A stretch of 64,000 nt of DNA from Roseobacter sp. (GTDB taxonomy: Bacteria; Pseudomonadota; Alphaproteobacteria; Rhodobacterales; Rhodobacteraceae). The stretch spans positions 62,001 to 126,000 of the forward strand of contig PCCY01000031.1 in the NCBI GenBank assembly GCA_002731875.1, written 5' to 3'. Under the pieces are notes generated by a model that was not told the DNA's origin, searched no databases, and saw nothing but the letters and a program-made list of their open reading frames with translations. Positions 44,563 through 53,311 of the stretch are shown here, piece after piece. A program made the translations under genes and the position numbers. Every line of letters begins with the position of its first letter. Positions within the stretch are counted from its first letter, which is position 1.

Positions 44563-45690
44563 CTAGTATGGTGTTGTCCGCAAGGAAGAGCCGGGCGGCG
44601 CCTTGCGGATTTTATTGTTGCGAAGATCGAAAACAAAACTGATTATCTCAGCTACGATTTCCCAATGTTGAACCGGGATGGTCTGATCCACATCGATCTC
44701 ATCATATAGCAAACGTGTCAGCGGCTTGTTTTCAATCATGGGTATGCTGTTTGCAGCGGCGATTTCGCGGATGCGGTGCGCCATGTTGTCCGCGCCCTTC
44801 GCGATGCAGACCGGCGCCATGTCCTTCTCGGGATTATACCTCAATGCGATCGAATAATGCGTGGGGTTGGTTAAAATCACGTCGGCCAAGGGCACTGCTG
44901 TGATTGTACGTTGCTGCGAAAGCTGCTGTCGCCGCCTGGCCCGCTTTTGACGAATTTCAGGTGATCCTTCCGACTCCTTTTGTTCGTCCTTCAGATCTTT
45001 CTGGCTCATCCGTTGTTTGCGGCGCCAATCAAACCGCCGCCACAGTATATCGGCGATCGCAATTGGCACGAGCAGGATAGCAGCGGAAAACAACAGCTTT
45101 ACGGCCGCAGTTGTAAGATAACCGGGCAAAAGTTCAGGTATGAAGCCTGAAATGGCCCAGATGCGACTGACTGCGCCGTTCGTTACCCAGATTGCCAAAC
45201 CGCCTATTGCGAGCACTTTAACGATACTTTTGACGAACTCGACCAAGGCGTTTGCAGAAAAAAGCCGTTTGATACCCTCAAACGGTGATAACTTGGACAG
45301 CTTTGGCTTGATACGCTCGGCGGCGACTACGGTTTCGCCCTGTATTACCGCCCCGATGGCACCACCCAGCAGCAGCACCCCGAAAATCGGTAGGATCGCA
45401 AGCATCAATATCATGAAAAATTCATTCAGGATTTGCCCAAGGCGGGTGATACCTGGGGCACCTGTAGCGACCGTCAGGCTTGATGCTTTATCGATCAAGG
45501 TAATCAAGGCCGCCACGATTTTTGGTGCCTGGATCGGCAACACAAGTGCAGCAATAGCCAACAGGGCCACCACCACAACCATATTGCCTGCTTCCTTCGA
45601 AGAAGGAACGTCGCCCTTTTTTCGCGCGTCCTGAAGCTTTTTCTCAGTCGGCTCGAGGTTCTTTTCGGTACTGTCGCTATTTTCGGCCAC
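44563..45690 (-). CDS. flhB: FlhB flagellar export switch protein
   Basis: 375 residues starting at GTG 45690. EKNLEPTEKKLQDARKKGDVPSSKE is the FlhB N-terminus; four transmembrane helices follow; the cytoplasmic domain has the autocleavage site Asn275-Pro276 in ILTNPTHYSIALRYNPEKDMAP, then GADNMAHRIREIAAANSIPMIENKPLTRLLYDEIDVDQTIP. FlhB controls the switch from hook to filament export. It is last in the operon flgB-flgC-fliE-fliQ-sltF-flhA-fliR-flhB. Its final 15 codons contain a terminator hairpin for motE on the opposite strand. Confidence 0.96.
   Translation of the reverse strand: MAENSDSTEKNLEPTEKKLQDARKKGDVPSSKEAGNMVVVVALLAIAALVLPIQAPKIVAALITLIDKASSLTVATGAPGITRLGQILNEFFMILMLAILPIFGVLLLGGAIGAVIQGETVVAAERIKPKLSKLSPFEGIKRLFSANALVEFVKSIVKVLAIGGLAIWVTNGAVSRIWAISGFIPELLPGYLTTAAVKLLFSAAILLVPIAIADILWRRFDWRRKQRMSQKDLKDEQKESEGSPEIRQKRARRRQQLSQQRTITAVPLADVILTNPTHYSIALRYNPEKDMAPVCIAKGADNMAHRIREIAAANSIPMIENKPLTRLLYDEIDVDQTIPVQHWEIVAEIISFVFDLRNNKIRKAPPGSSLRTTPY
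44577..44613 (+). terminator. Rho-independent terminator of fliL-motE operon inside flhB 3' end
   Basis: A 9-base stem TCCGCAAGG (44577-44585) / CCTTGCGGA (44601-44609), with a nested GCC/GGC stem in the loop, followed by TTTTATTGTT. It starts 16 bases after the motE stop and lies in the coding end of flhB on the other strand. Confidence 0.8.
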
Positions 45691-45692
45691 GG

Positions 45693-46448
45693 TTAAATCC
45701 TAAAACCCATTAGCCATTCTTGGAACTGCTCAAGAAAGTAATCAAGCATTGCGGGCGAAGCGATCGCAAGAATTAATAAGCCGGCCCCTATCAACAGCGG
45801 TGCCGCGACAAAGAAAACCGGCAACTGGGGCATCATCCGGTTCGCCAAACCCATGCCAAGGTTAAGGATGACCCCCATAACAAAAAACGGTGCTGCGATG
45901 GCCGTTCCGATGTACAAACTGTGACTGGCAACTTTCAAGATCTGGTTCGTCAAATCTGCCAGGATGATTTGTCCGGGTGGAAAAACCTGATAGCTGGAAA
46001 GCAAAGCGCGAATAATCAAGTGGTGGGTATCAGTGACAAATATCAAGGTGACCGCGCCCATCAACAACACCGTCGCAACCATCGTTGCCCCTTCGAATGA
46101 CCCGAAAACGGGGCCAAACGCGTTCGCCAATCCAGAAACCTGCCCGACTTGAAACCCGGCAAACTGCAATGCCGAAAGCAGGATGCGCGCGCTGAGCCCG
46201 ATCCAAAGGCCAACCGTTACCTCGGTTGCCAACAGCGCCACTGCGGCAACAGGGCTGTCCGGCAAAGCGCTTGATACCGGCGTCAATGGCAACAATGACA
46301 GGCTTACCAACACCGCCATGGACAAGCGTGGTCGAACGGGTATCTGCACTTCTCCGAAACCCGGCATGAACATCATGGCGGTACCGATGCGGGCAAATAC
46401 AACGAAAAATGAAAAGAATACCGTGGTGATGAACGTATCAATCGACAC
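45693..46448 (-). CDS. fliR: FliR flagellar export gate protein
   Basis: 251 residues, several hydrophobic helices, typical FliR: FARIGTAMMFMPGFGEVQIPVRPRLSMAVLVSLSLLPL, ILLSALQFAGFQVGQVSGLANAFGPVFG, LNLGMGLANRMMPQLPVFFVAAPLLIGAGLLILA. FliR is the single-copy partner of FliP/FliQ in the export pore. It starts at GTG 46448, 3 bases after flhA ends, and is followed by flhB. Confidence 0.95.
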   Translation of the reverse strand: MSIDTFITTVFFSFFVVFARIGTAMMFMPGFGEVQIPVRPRLSMAVLVSLSLLPLTPVSSALPDSPVAAVALLATEVTVGLWIGLSARILLSALQFAGFQVGQVSGLANAFGPVFGSFEGATMVATVLLMGAVTLIFVTDTHHLIIRALLSSYQVFPPGQIILADLTNQILKVASHSLYIGTAIAAPFFVMGVILNLGMGLANRMMPQLPVFFVAAPLLIGAGLLILAIASPAMLDYFLEQFQEWLMGFRI

Positions 46449-46451
46449 AGA

Positions 46452-48545
46452 TCACTGCCCTACGGTGCCAACCGTACGCAAAGTCGCTTTGCGATGTATC
46501 TCATTATGAGAGATCACCTGTGTCATCGGGCTAACCCTTTCAAGGATCGAACGCACATAAGGCCGAGCTTGCGGGCTGACCAGCAGTGCAGGCCATTCGT
46601 CAGCGCTCGAGAACTTCTGGATTTCCTTGCGGGCTGCCAAGACAAACTCCTGAACACGCAACGGGGACATCAAGAACGATTCTTCTCCGTTCGCCTTAGA
46701 AATCGAACTGGTCAGCTCTCTTTCCCAATCACCGTTGAGGTTGATCACCGGCACATAACCTTGGGCGTCTTTCAAGGATTGGCATATTTGTTTGGAAAGC
46801 TTGCTTCTGGCGTGCTCGATGACGGTCCGGATGTTTTTGGAGGTCGCACTTGCCTCTGCGACAGCTTCAATGATCTTGGACAAGTTGCGGATAGACACTC
46901 GTTCGGCCAAAAGCGCTTGGAGCACGTGCTGCAACATCACCGCCGACCCGCTGTCAGAGCTTGACGAAAGCAGCTTTTGATAATCCTTGTCTTGACCTTC
47001 GATCAATTCTTGAGTCGCCGCATAGGTCAAAATTTCCGGCATGTGCTCTTTAATGACTTCGGTAAGATGCGTCGTGATAACGCTTTCCGGGTCAACCACC
47101 GTCATGCCCATCAGCTCCGCTTCCGACGCGCGGGCTTCATCAACCCAGATCGCTTCCAGCCCGAATGTGGGTTCCCGCGTACGCTTGCCAGGAAGATTAA
47201 TTTCTTGACCTGTAGGGTTAATCACCATCATCAACATCGGATCAACCTCGCCACGGGCAGCTTCGACACCTTGCAACGAAATTGAATAGGTATTGGCGGG
47301 CAGATCAGCACTGTCCTTGATGCGGACCAACGGCAGAACAAATCCAAAGTCATTGATGAACAACGAACGAAGGCTTTTGACCTTTCCGGGCAACGCCGCG
47401 TTCACCGACGTGATCATCGGGACCAAAGCCGAGCCTAGATCAAGTCTCACGTCATCAACGCGCAGCATGTCAGCCAGTTGGGTTTCGGCAGATTCCACGG
47501 GAAGTGCCGCCTTGTCCGCAGCTTGTTGTTCCAGAGCAGCGCGATCGAAATTGGTCTTTTGCATAAAATAGCCAAAGCCTGCCATCGCGGCTGAAAGTGG
47601 CAGGAAGATAGCCAACGGAAACCCTGGCAGCCAACCAACACAAAACGTCAGGCCCGCAGCCATATAAAGTGCTTTGGGGAAATTGCTGAGCTGGCCAAGC
47701 ACCGCTTCGTTTGCCGCGCCCATGGTACCGCCCTTGGTGACCAAAAGCCCCGCGGCCAGCGACACAACCAGCGCCGGAATTTGGGTGACCAACCCGTCAC
47801 CAATCGTAAGCACGGTATATTTACTCATCGCGTCGCCGATGCTTAGGCCGTGGCTGATCATGCCGATCATGATGCCGCCGAAAACATTGACCAACGTAAT
47901 GATCAATCCCGCAACGGCGTCACCGCGCACAAATTTCGACGCACCGTCCATCGCCCCGAAGAAGGAGCTTTCCTCTTCAACGATCTTACGCCGGCTCTTT
48001 GCCTCTTCTTCAGTGATGGCACCAGCACCAAGATCCGCGTCAATGGCCATCTGTTTACCAGGCATCGCATCAAGCGAGAACCGGGCGGCGACCTCGGCAA
48101 TTCGGGTCGAACCTTTGGTGATGACGATAAAGTTAATCAGCACAAGGATGGTGAAAACGATAATACCAATAATGAAATCGCCACCCAGAATAAACTGGGC
48201 GAACCCTTCGATCACGTTCCCCGCCGCGCCCGGCCCGTTGTGACCTTCGCTAAGAATAAGCCGGGTGGACGAAACATTCAGCGCCAGTCGCAGCATGGTA
48301 ACAACCAGCAACAGCGTCGGGAAAGAGTTGAATTCCAGCGGTGTGGCGATCCAAAGCGCAACCATCAGGATCAAGACCGAAAGCGCCAACGAGATAGCTA
48401 GGCCCAAATCCAGGAAAAACGCCGGTAGTGGGATGAACAGCATCGCAAGTATAAGCACCATACCAACCGCGAAACCAATGTCGCGATTGGCCCCGCTCAT
48501 CTTTGCAAAACTGAAAGGTTGTGGGTTGGTGTCTGGCGTAGCCAT
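46452..48545 (-). CDS. flhA: FlhA flagellar export gate protein
   Basis: 697 residues. The N-terminal half has about eight transmembrane helices (GMVLILAMLFIPLPAFFLDLGLAISLALSVL) and the FHIPEP loop region EVAARFSLDAMPGKQMAIDADLGAGAITEEEAKSRR. The C-terminal cytoplasmic domain (VESAETQLADMLRVDDVRLDLGSALVPM, ITTHLTEVIKEHMPEILTYAATQEL) binds chaperone-substrate complexes. Lys/Glu-rich linker is normal. It follows sltF with a 1-base gap and precedes fliR. Confidence 0.97.
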   Translation of the reverse strand: MATPDTNPQPFSFAKMSGANRDIGFAVGMVLILAMLFIPLPAFFLDLGLAISLALSVLILMVALWIATPLEFNSFPTLLLVVTMLRLALNVSSTRLILSEGHNGPGAAGNVIEGFAQFILGGDFIIGIIVFTILVLINFIVITKGSTRIAEVAARFSLDAMPGKQMAIDADLGAGAITEEEAKSRRKIVEEESSFFGAMDGASKFVRGDAVAGLIITLVNVFGGIMIGMISHGLSIGDAMSKYTVLTIGDGLVTQIPALVVSLAAGLLVTKGGTMGAANEAVLGQLSNFPKALYMAAGLTFCVGWLPGFPLAIFLPLSAAMAGFGYFMQKTNFDRAALEQQAADKAALPVESAETQLADMLRVDDVRLDLGSALVPMITSVNAALPGKVKSLRSLFINDFGFVLPLVRIKDSADLPANTYSISLQGVEAARGEVDPMLMMVINPTGQEINLPGKRTREPTFGLEAIWVDEARASEAELMGMTVVDPESVITTHLTEVIKEHMPEILTYAATQELIEGQDKDYQKLLSSSSDSGSAVMLQHVLQALLAERVSIRNLSKIIEAVAEASATSKNIRTVIEHARSKLSKQICQSLKDAQGYVPVINLNGDWERELTSSISKANGEESFLMSPLRVQEFVLAARKEIQKFSSADEWPALLVSPQARPYVRSILERVSPMTQVISHNEIHRKATLRTVGTVGQ

Positions 48546-48546
48546 A

Positions 48547-49365
48547 TCAGTTGACCTCGGCGTAAATGGGCAAGATAGGCTCTAGCGATCGGGAGGAGTA
48601 TATAGAAAAACCGTTACCGGCTTTACCTGAATTGGCATTGCTCAGATCGGCGCTCCATCCAAATCGCACCGGCTCTTTCGGGGCGTCCACCTGTTGTACA
48701 GCAGCGATCACGCCGCTGTTTTGCGCGGATAGTACGGCCAATTGCGTTTGGGCGATGCGCTGATTTTGGCTCAGCTTTCTGAGATAGACGGCATTATAGG
48801 TCTCATTGGATGAATGATATCGCCCTGCCGCCTTCCACCAATCACGCGTCTCTGTGTAGAGTTGCAACAAGAACCGCGCCGCATAGTCAACGTTGTCAGC
48901 CGGAGTTGTCGCGGCGTCCAAAGAAGCGAACTGATCTGAATGCCAACGCTGGTTGACTTGCATGCACCCCACATCGGTCGACCGGATACCTTGCGCCTGC
49001 ATATCGCGCACATAGGCTTCCAATGCGAGCTTGCTGCCAAAGAATGTTCCTTTGCCATTGGTATTAGCCGTCCAGGGCCACACCACCAACCGCCCGTTCA
49101 TCTGGCGACCCGCTTCCTGAATACCAATCGCTAGAAGGAGATTATCAGGAATACCATAGCGCTGTTCGGCCGCTAGGATTTCGCTGATGCAAACTTGGGC
49201 GGGGTTGGGAATGGCCTGCGCGACCTCGACGTCAGCCCGTGATGGCGAAGATTTATAGAATTCGACCCAACTTTGCTTTTCTGCCACCGCTGCCGCGGGC
49301 ATGATCAGCACCATCGTTACAACCGCAAGTCCTGCTAAAATGACCCGCACTCTAAAATCCACCAT
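48547..49365 (-). CDS. sltF: SltF-type flagellar lytic transglycosylase
   Basis: 272 residues with a signal peptide (VILAGLAVVTMVLIMPAAAVAEK). The SLT domain is visible: ILAAEQRYGIPDNLLLAIGIQEAGRQ with the catalytic Glu, STDVGCMQVNQRWH, and AARFLLQLYTETRDWWKAAGRYHSSNE. Rhodobacteraceae lack the muramidase half of FlgJ and use a separate SltF to open peptidoglycan for the rod; the FlgJ in this locus is indeed the short rod-binding form. It overlaps fliQ by 14 bases. Length of SltF and position match. Confidence 0.9.
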   Translation of the reverse strand: MVDFRVRVILAGLAVVTMVLIMPAAAVAEKQSWVEFYKSSPSRADVEVAQAIPNPAQVCISEILAAEQRYGIPDNLLLAIGIQEAGRQMNGRLVVWPWTANTNGKGTFFGSKLALEAYVRDMQAQGIRSTDVGCMQVNQRWHSDQFASLDAATTPADNVDYAARFLLQLYTETRDWWKAAGRYHSSNETYNAVYLRKLSQNQRIAQTQLAVLSAQNSGVIAAVQQVDAPKEPVRFGWSADLSNANSGKAGNGFSIYSSRSLEPILPIYAEVN

Positions 49366-49621
49366 TGGAAATGAGATCGAAAATGCGGTCGGACAACGTG
49401 AGCAGCGTAGAGAATATAAACGGCGTGCTGAGCGCCACGGTGATAAAGATAGCGACGATCTTTGGCACGAACGTCAGCGTCATTTCCTGGATTTGTGTCA
49501 GTGCCTGAAAAAATGCGATGGAAAGCCCTACGCCAAGCGCCACCACCAGGACCGGTGCCGAGGACAGCAAGGTTACGATCAATGTCTGTCGTATAACTTC
49601 ATAGACGGCGACAGAATCCAC
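49352..49621 (-). CDS. fliQ: FliQ flagellar export gate protein (GTG start)
   Basis: 89 residues, two transmembrane helices: VYEVIRQTLIVTLLSSAPVLVVALGVGLSIAFFQALTQIQEMTLTFVPKIVAIFITVAL. The GTG at 49621 is chosen because GGAGG stands 6 bases upstream and gives the family length; the open frame extends 26 codons further but without a ribosome site. FliQ joins FliP and FliR in the export pore. Confidence 0.93.
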   Translation of the reverse strand: MDSVAVYEVIRQTLIVTLLSSAPVLVVALGVGLSIAFFQALTQIQEMTLTFVPKIVAIFITVALSTPFIFSTLLTLSDRIFDLISNGGF

Positions 49622-49661
49622 AAAGGACCTCCGATCAAGTAGGGCACGATCGCGTGGCCTG

Positions 49662-49982
49662 TTAGACAGGCATACGTATAATATCCTGATACGCCTCAAC
49701 CAATTTATCGCGCAAGGCGACGGACACCTGAACAGTTTGCTCCATCTCCATCGTTGCCTGTACGACCTGCTGCAAGCTGGCCTGCCCGGTCAGACCCTTG
49801 ATGGCCATACTGTCGCCTTCGCGAACGGACTCTACGGCGTTAGCAGCAGCCTGCCCAACCATGGACGAGAAATCTTTAGGTGCAGTGGCCGCGGCACCCG
49901 CGTCGGTACGCGCCTCACCCTTGACCGTCTTGGCATATGCGGCCTGCACATAGGATGAACGGACAGCGGAAAAATCAGTCAT
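49662..49982 (-). CDS. fliE: FliE hook-basal body protein
   Basis: 106 residues. FSSMVGQAAANAVESVREGDSMAIKGLTGQASLQQVVQATMEMEQTVQVSVALRDKLVEAYQDIIRMPV is the conserved FliE C-terminus joining MS ring to rod. It lies 9 bases after flgC, in the order flgB-flgC-fliE-fliQ as in most flagellar operons. Confidence 0.95.
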   Translation of the reverse strand: MTDFSAVRSSYVQAAYAKTVKGEARTDAGAAATAPKDFSSMVGQAAANAVESVREGDSMAIKGLTGQASLQQVVQATMEMEQTVQVSVALRDKLVEAYQDIIRMPV

Positions 49983-49991
49983 GTACGCTCC

Positions 49992-50402
49992 TTACTTCAA
50001 AAGTTCGACAAGTTGCTGGCGCATGTCGCGGGCCTTGTCCAACATGGCCAGATTGGCTTCATAGCTTCGGGCGGCCTCGCGCATGTTGCTCATCTCGATA
50101 AGAGGGTTGACGTTGGGCATCTTGATGTAACCATTCTCATCGGCGGCCGGATGCGAAGGATCATAGCGCAGGGTGAAATCGGTCTGGTCGCGATCAACGG
50201 TCGCAGCTTGAACAATCGCTGCGCCGGTCTTTGGGTCCATAACGCTTTCGAAAGATATTGTTTTCCGCCGATACGGATCGCCCCCCGCCACTTGCGATGT
50301 GGAACTGGAGTTCGCGAGATTTTCCGAAACAATCCTAAGGCGGTCACCTTGCGCCCGCATACCACTGGCGGCAGTGGCCGATATTTTCGAAAGTGAATCC
50401 AC
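49992..50402 (-). CDS. flgC: FlgC proximal rod protein
   Basis: 136 residues. SATAASGMRAQGDRLRIVSENLANSSSTSQ is the rod-protein N-terminus, and GYIKMPNVNPLIEMSNMREAARSYEANLAMLDKARDMRQQLVELL the C-terminus, with DPYRRKTISFE between. FlgC is exported and builds the rod with FlgB, FlgF and FlgG. It follows flgB by 17 bases. Confidence 0.96.
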   Translation of the reverse strand: MDSLSKISATAASGMRAQGDRLRIVSENLANSSSTSQVAGGDPYRRKTISFESVMDPKTGAAIVQAATVDRDQTDFTLRYDPSHPAADENGYIKMPNVNPLIEMSNMREAARSYEANLAMLDKARDMRQQLVELLK

Positions 50403-50419
50403 GCCGTAATCCCCCTAAA

Positions 50420-50773
50420 CTAACGTCGGCCAGCAACCGTATACATCATTTGATAGGCTTTGCGGTACAGGTTGGCAGCCACCTTGAACTGGCCTGCCGT
50501 GCTGTTGGCCTCCACCATCTGCTCTTCGAGATTGATGTTGTTGCCGCTCATGTTCGGGCTCGCCAACACGTCGGCCTGAACCACTTCCGCATCCTGAAGA
50601 CCGCTCGCCCTGTCTGCATCACCAAGATAGCTGGCAAAACTTTGCACGTCTTTCGCACGGTATCCCAACACGTCAGCGTTAGCGATATTTTCGGAAACCA
50701 CAGCCTGCCGCGTCGCAAGCCATTGCAGGCGCTTGGGGGCAAGATCGAACAAAGATGTTGATTCTGTATTCAT
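50420..50773 (-). CDS. flgB: FlgB proximal rod protein
   Basis: 117 residues from ATG 50773. LFDLAPKRLQWLATRQAVVSENIANADVLGYRAKDVQSF and NINLEEQMVEANSTAGQFKVAANLYRKAYQMMYTVAGRR are the FlgB ends. The longer frame from 50854 reads into the divergent fliI region and is rejected. It is first in the eight-gene operon ending at flhB. Confidence 0.94.
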   Translation of the reverse strand: MNTESTSLFDLAPKRLQWLATRQAVVSENIANADVLGYRAKDVQSFASYLGDADRASGLQDAEVVQADVLASPNMSGNNINLEEQMVEANSTAGQFKVAANLYRKAYQMMYTVAGRR

Positions 50774-50835
50774 GCTAGACTCATAATTTATTCTTGATAT
50801 ATAGCAAGAATAGCGCGCACTCGAAAGAGTATATT

Positions 50836-52239
50836 TTGGATTATACCTTCTCAAACCTACAAAATGCTATCTATTCATGCTCAAGCTCGAGCATTTCCGG
50901 CACAGTGCGGTCGATCACCGGCATGACATTGACCGTTGGCGGACTGGAAGCACTCGCGCGGATCGGAAGCCTATGCCGGGTTCACACCTCGGCAGGGCAC
51001 ATAGATGGCGAAGTTGTCGGTGCCCAAGGTAGTGAATTGTGTGTTCTGCCTTTTGGTACGTGGGAAGGCGTGTCGGTTGGAAATGAAGTAACACTAATCG
51101 AACATGACGACATGGTTTTCCCGGATGAAACCTGGATTGGCACGGTCGTCGATGCGCTTGGCCGCCCTCTGACCCGATACAACCGGGCTCGCAGACCGCG
51201 GCGCAAAACGAGATTCCGGTCGGACCCTCCGGGTGCGTTTGATCGCAGGAAGGTCGGGGCGAAACTTGAAACCCAGATTAAATGCATCGACATATTCACC
51301 CCGATATGCCGGGGTCAGCGTATGGGCGTCTTTGCAGGGTCTGGTGTCGGGAAGTCGACCATGATGGCGATGCTGGCGCGGAATACCGACGCAGATGTGA
51401 TCGTGATCGGCCTGATCGGAGAGCGCGGTCGCGAGGTGCAACAGTTTATTCAGGAAGATCTTGGGCCTGCCGGCATGGCCCGCGCCGTCGTCGTGGTCTC
51501 AACAGGGGACGAGGCGCCGCTGCTGCGCAAGCGCGCCGCTCTGACGACGACAGCCGTCGCGGAATACTTCAAGTCTACCGGCAAACAGGTATTGCTGTTG
51601 CTTGATAGCGTCACTCGCTTTGCGATGGCTCAGCGTGAGATCGGGCTAGCCCGGGGCGAACCCCCTACCCTTCGCGGATACCCGCCGTCAGTCTTTAGCG
51701 AACTACCCCATCTTCTGGAGCGGGCAGGCCCAGGCACCAAAAGTGAGGGCGATATTACCGGGCTCTACACTGTTTTGGTTGATGGCGATGACATGAATGA
51801 ACCCATCGCCGACGCAGTACGCGGCATTGTCGATGGCCATCTGGTACTGGATCGAAAAATCGCGGAACAGGGACGGTTCCCGGCGATAGATTTGCAGCGA
51901 TCATTGTCAAGAATGTTGCCTGGTTGTCATTCACCGGAAGAGTACGAGATTACGAAAGCCGCGCGCAAGGCTCTGGGTCGGTATGCCGACATGGAAGACC
52001 TTATCAGGCTGGGGGCTTACAAAGCCGGTTCTGACCCCGAAACCGACGAAGCCATAAAATTCTTCAAAACCGCAAGCCCGTTTCTGTCACAGGGACGCGG
52101 CGACAAGACACCCGCCGCCGAAGGATTTGCAGAAACCTACAGGATGATACTTGAAGCCGGGATGGACGATCCGCTTCGAGCGTTCTTTGAGGAACGCGAA
52201 CGTTCAGATATCGTCCATAGCGCGATTCCGGGCCAGTAG
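50836..52239 (+). CDS. fliI: FliI flagellar export ATPase
   Basis: 467 residues from TTG 50836, which has AAAGAG 6 bases upstream; a TTG at 50794 would add 14 residues with no ribosome site, so the start is uncertain. Walker A is GVFAGSGVGKST with Lys173; LIGERGREVQQFIQEDLG and LLLLDSVTRFAMAQREIGLARGEPP are FliI/ATP synthase-type motifs. FliI hexamers energise export with FliH and FliJ. It diverges from flgB with only 62 bases between and stands alone on the plus strand before a convergent flagellin gene. Confidence 0.93.
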   Translation: MDYTFSNLQNAIYSCSSSSISGTVRSITGMTLTVGGLEALARIGSLCRVHTSAGHIDGEVVGAQGSELCVLPFGTWEGVSVGNEVTLIEHDDMVFPDETWIGTVVDALGRPLTRYNRARRPRRKTRFRSDPPGAFDRRKVGAKLETQIKCIDIFTPICRGQRMGVFAGSGVGKSTMMAMLARNTDADVIVIGLIGERGREVQQFIQEDLGPAGMARAVVVVSTGDEAPLLRKRAALTTTAVAEYFKSTGKQVLLLLDSVTRFAMAQREIGLARGEPPTLRGYPPSVFSELPHLLERAGPGTKSEGDITGLYTVLVDGDDMNEPIADAVRGIVDGHLVLDRKIAEQGRFPAIDLQRSLSRMLPGCHSPEEYEITKAARKALGRYADMEDLIRLGAYKAGSDPETDEAIKFFKTASPFLSQGRGDKTPAAEGFAETYRMILEAGMDDPLRAFFEERERSDIVHSAIPGQ

Positions 52240-52293
52240 ATCGGCCTTTATCGCCTAGCTATCCATATTTCAGCGCAGTTCTCGGGTACCTTC

Positions 52294-52309
52294 CCCGCCA
52301 ACTGGCGGG
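52294..52309. terminator. GC-rich hairpin between fliI and flagellin genes
   Basis: CCCGCCA (52294-52300) / TGGCGGG (52303-52309), loop of two bases, in the 101-base convergent gap. No clean T-run follows on either strand (AAAAG on the plus side), so termination is only probable. Confidence 0.45.
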
Positions 52310-52340
52310 AAAAGTGTTGTCATAATAAGATCGAACCGGA

Positions 52341-53180
52341 TTAACGGAACAAGCTCAGGATGTTCTGAGGTGCCTGGTTTGCGATCGACAAAGACTGTGT
52401 GGCAAGCTGCTGCTGAACCTGAAGAGCCTGAAGACGTGCTGCTTCTTCCTCCATGTCTGCATCAACCATTGAACTCACACCGGAATCCAGCGTGTTTGTC
52501 AGGCTGTCGATGAACTGCATCTGGCCATCAAGGGTGTTTTCAGTAATGCCCAACGATGTCGAAGCAGTGATGGCGTTTCCAAGTTCGCCTTCAGCCGCAA
52601 TAAGCTTAGCATCCATAGTGGTAGTGGTGCTTGTCACATCAATTGCAGCAAGGTTGGTTTGGATGGTTTGCAGATCTACGGCCGTGAAGGAAAACGTAGT
52701 CACAGCAAATGCGCCTGCTGCATCGCGGCTCACACCGTTCACAACGCTTACTGGGCCAGCAAGAGCCTTAACCCCATCAACCAGGTTGTCGCCGTTGAAC
52801 GTCGCCTGATCAATCGCGGACTGCATGTTTTTCGCCAAGGCAACCAGTTCGTTCTGAACGTCTTGCTTGTTCACACCGTCACTTTGGGCAAAGGCGATAC
52901 GTTCAACCATTTGCTGCGCCAGTCCGGTAACCGTTTCGGCACCCAGACGTGCGGTCGCGACAGAGTTCTTGGTAGCAGTCATGCCTTCGTTGATGGCTTT
53001 GAACATACCGCTATCACCCTTCATCGTCTCGGAGATGGCGAAGTATGCGGCGTTGTCCTTGCCCGAAGCGACCTTCAAACCGCTGGAAACGCGGCTTTGA
53101 GTATCGGTGAGCCCACGATTTACTTCACGTAGCGTGGCCAGGGCATTCATTGCGGAGCTATTGGTGAGAATGGACGACAT
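52341..53180 (-). CDS. fliC: Flagellin
   Basis: 279 residues. The D0/D1 ends are typical: SSILTNSSAMNALATLREVNRGLTDTQSRVSSGLKVASGKDNAAYFAISETMKGD at the N-terminus and SLTNTLDSGVSSMVDADMEEEAARLQALQVQQQLATQSLSIANQAPQNILSLFR at the C-terminus. The middle (about 110-200) is short, as in small alphaproteobacterial flagellins. Expected to be exported with FlaF/FlbT control. A CtrA-type box is about 86 bases upstream. Only one flagellin gene is in the window. Confidence 0.97.
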   Translation of the reverse strand: MSSILTNSSAMNALATLREVNRGLTDTQSRVSSGLKVASGKDNAAYFAISETMKGDSGMFKAINEGMTATKNSVATARLGAETVTGLAQQMVERIAFAQSDGVNKQDVQNELVALAKNMQSAIDQATFNGDNLVDGVKALAGPVSVVNGVSRDAAGAFAVTTFSFTAVDLQTIQTNLAAIDVTSTTTTMDAKLIAAEGELGNAITASTSLGITENTLDGQMQFIDSLTNTLDSGVSSMVDADMEEEAARLQALQVQQQLATQSLSIANQAPQNILSLFR

Positions 53181-53265
53181 TTAATGTTCTCCTTGCTTCT
53201 CGTGTTGTTCCAGTCTTCTGACTGATATTAGCTTAGAGCTAACTGAACATACCTAACCCATCAGG

Positions 53266-53281
53266 TTAACGAATGGTTAAC
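53266..53281. promoter_or_regulatory. CtrA-type box (TTAA-N7-TTAAC) before flagellin
   Basis: TTAACGAATGGTTAAC, exact spacing; on the minus strand it reads GTTAACCATTCGTTAA and contains the TTAACCAT half site. It lies 86-101 bases before the flagellin start. Confidence 0.75.
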
Positions 53282-53311
53282 AAAAATAGAAAAACTGGCA
53301 GACGTGTCGCC

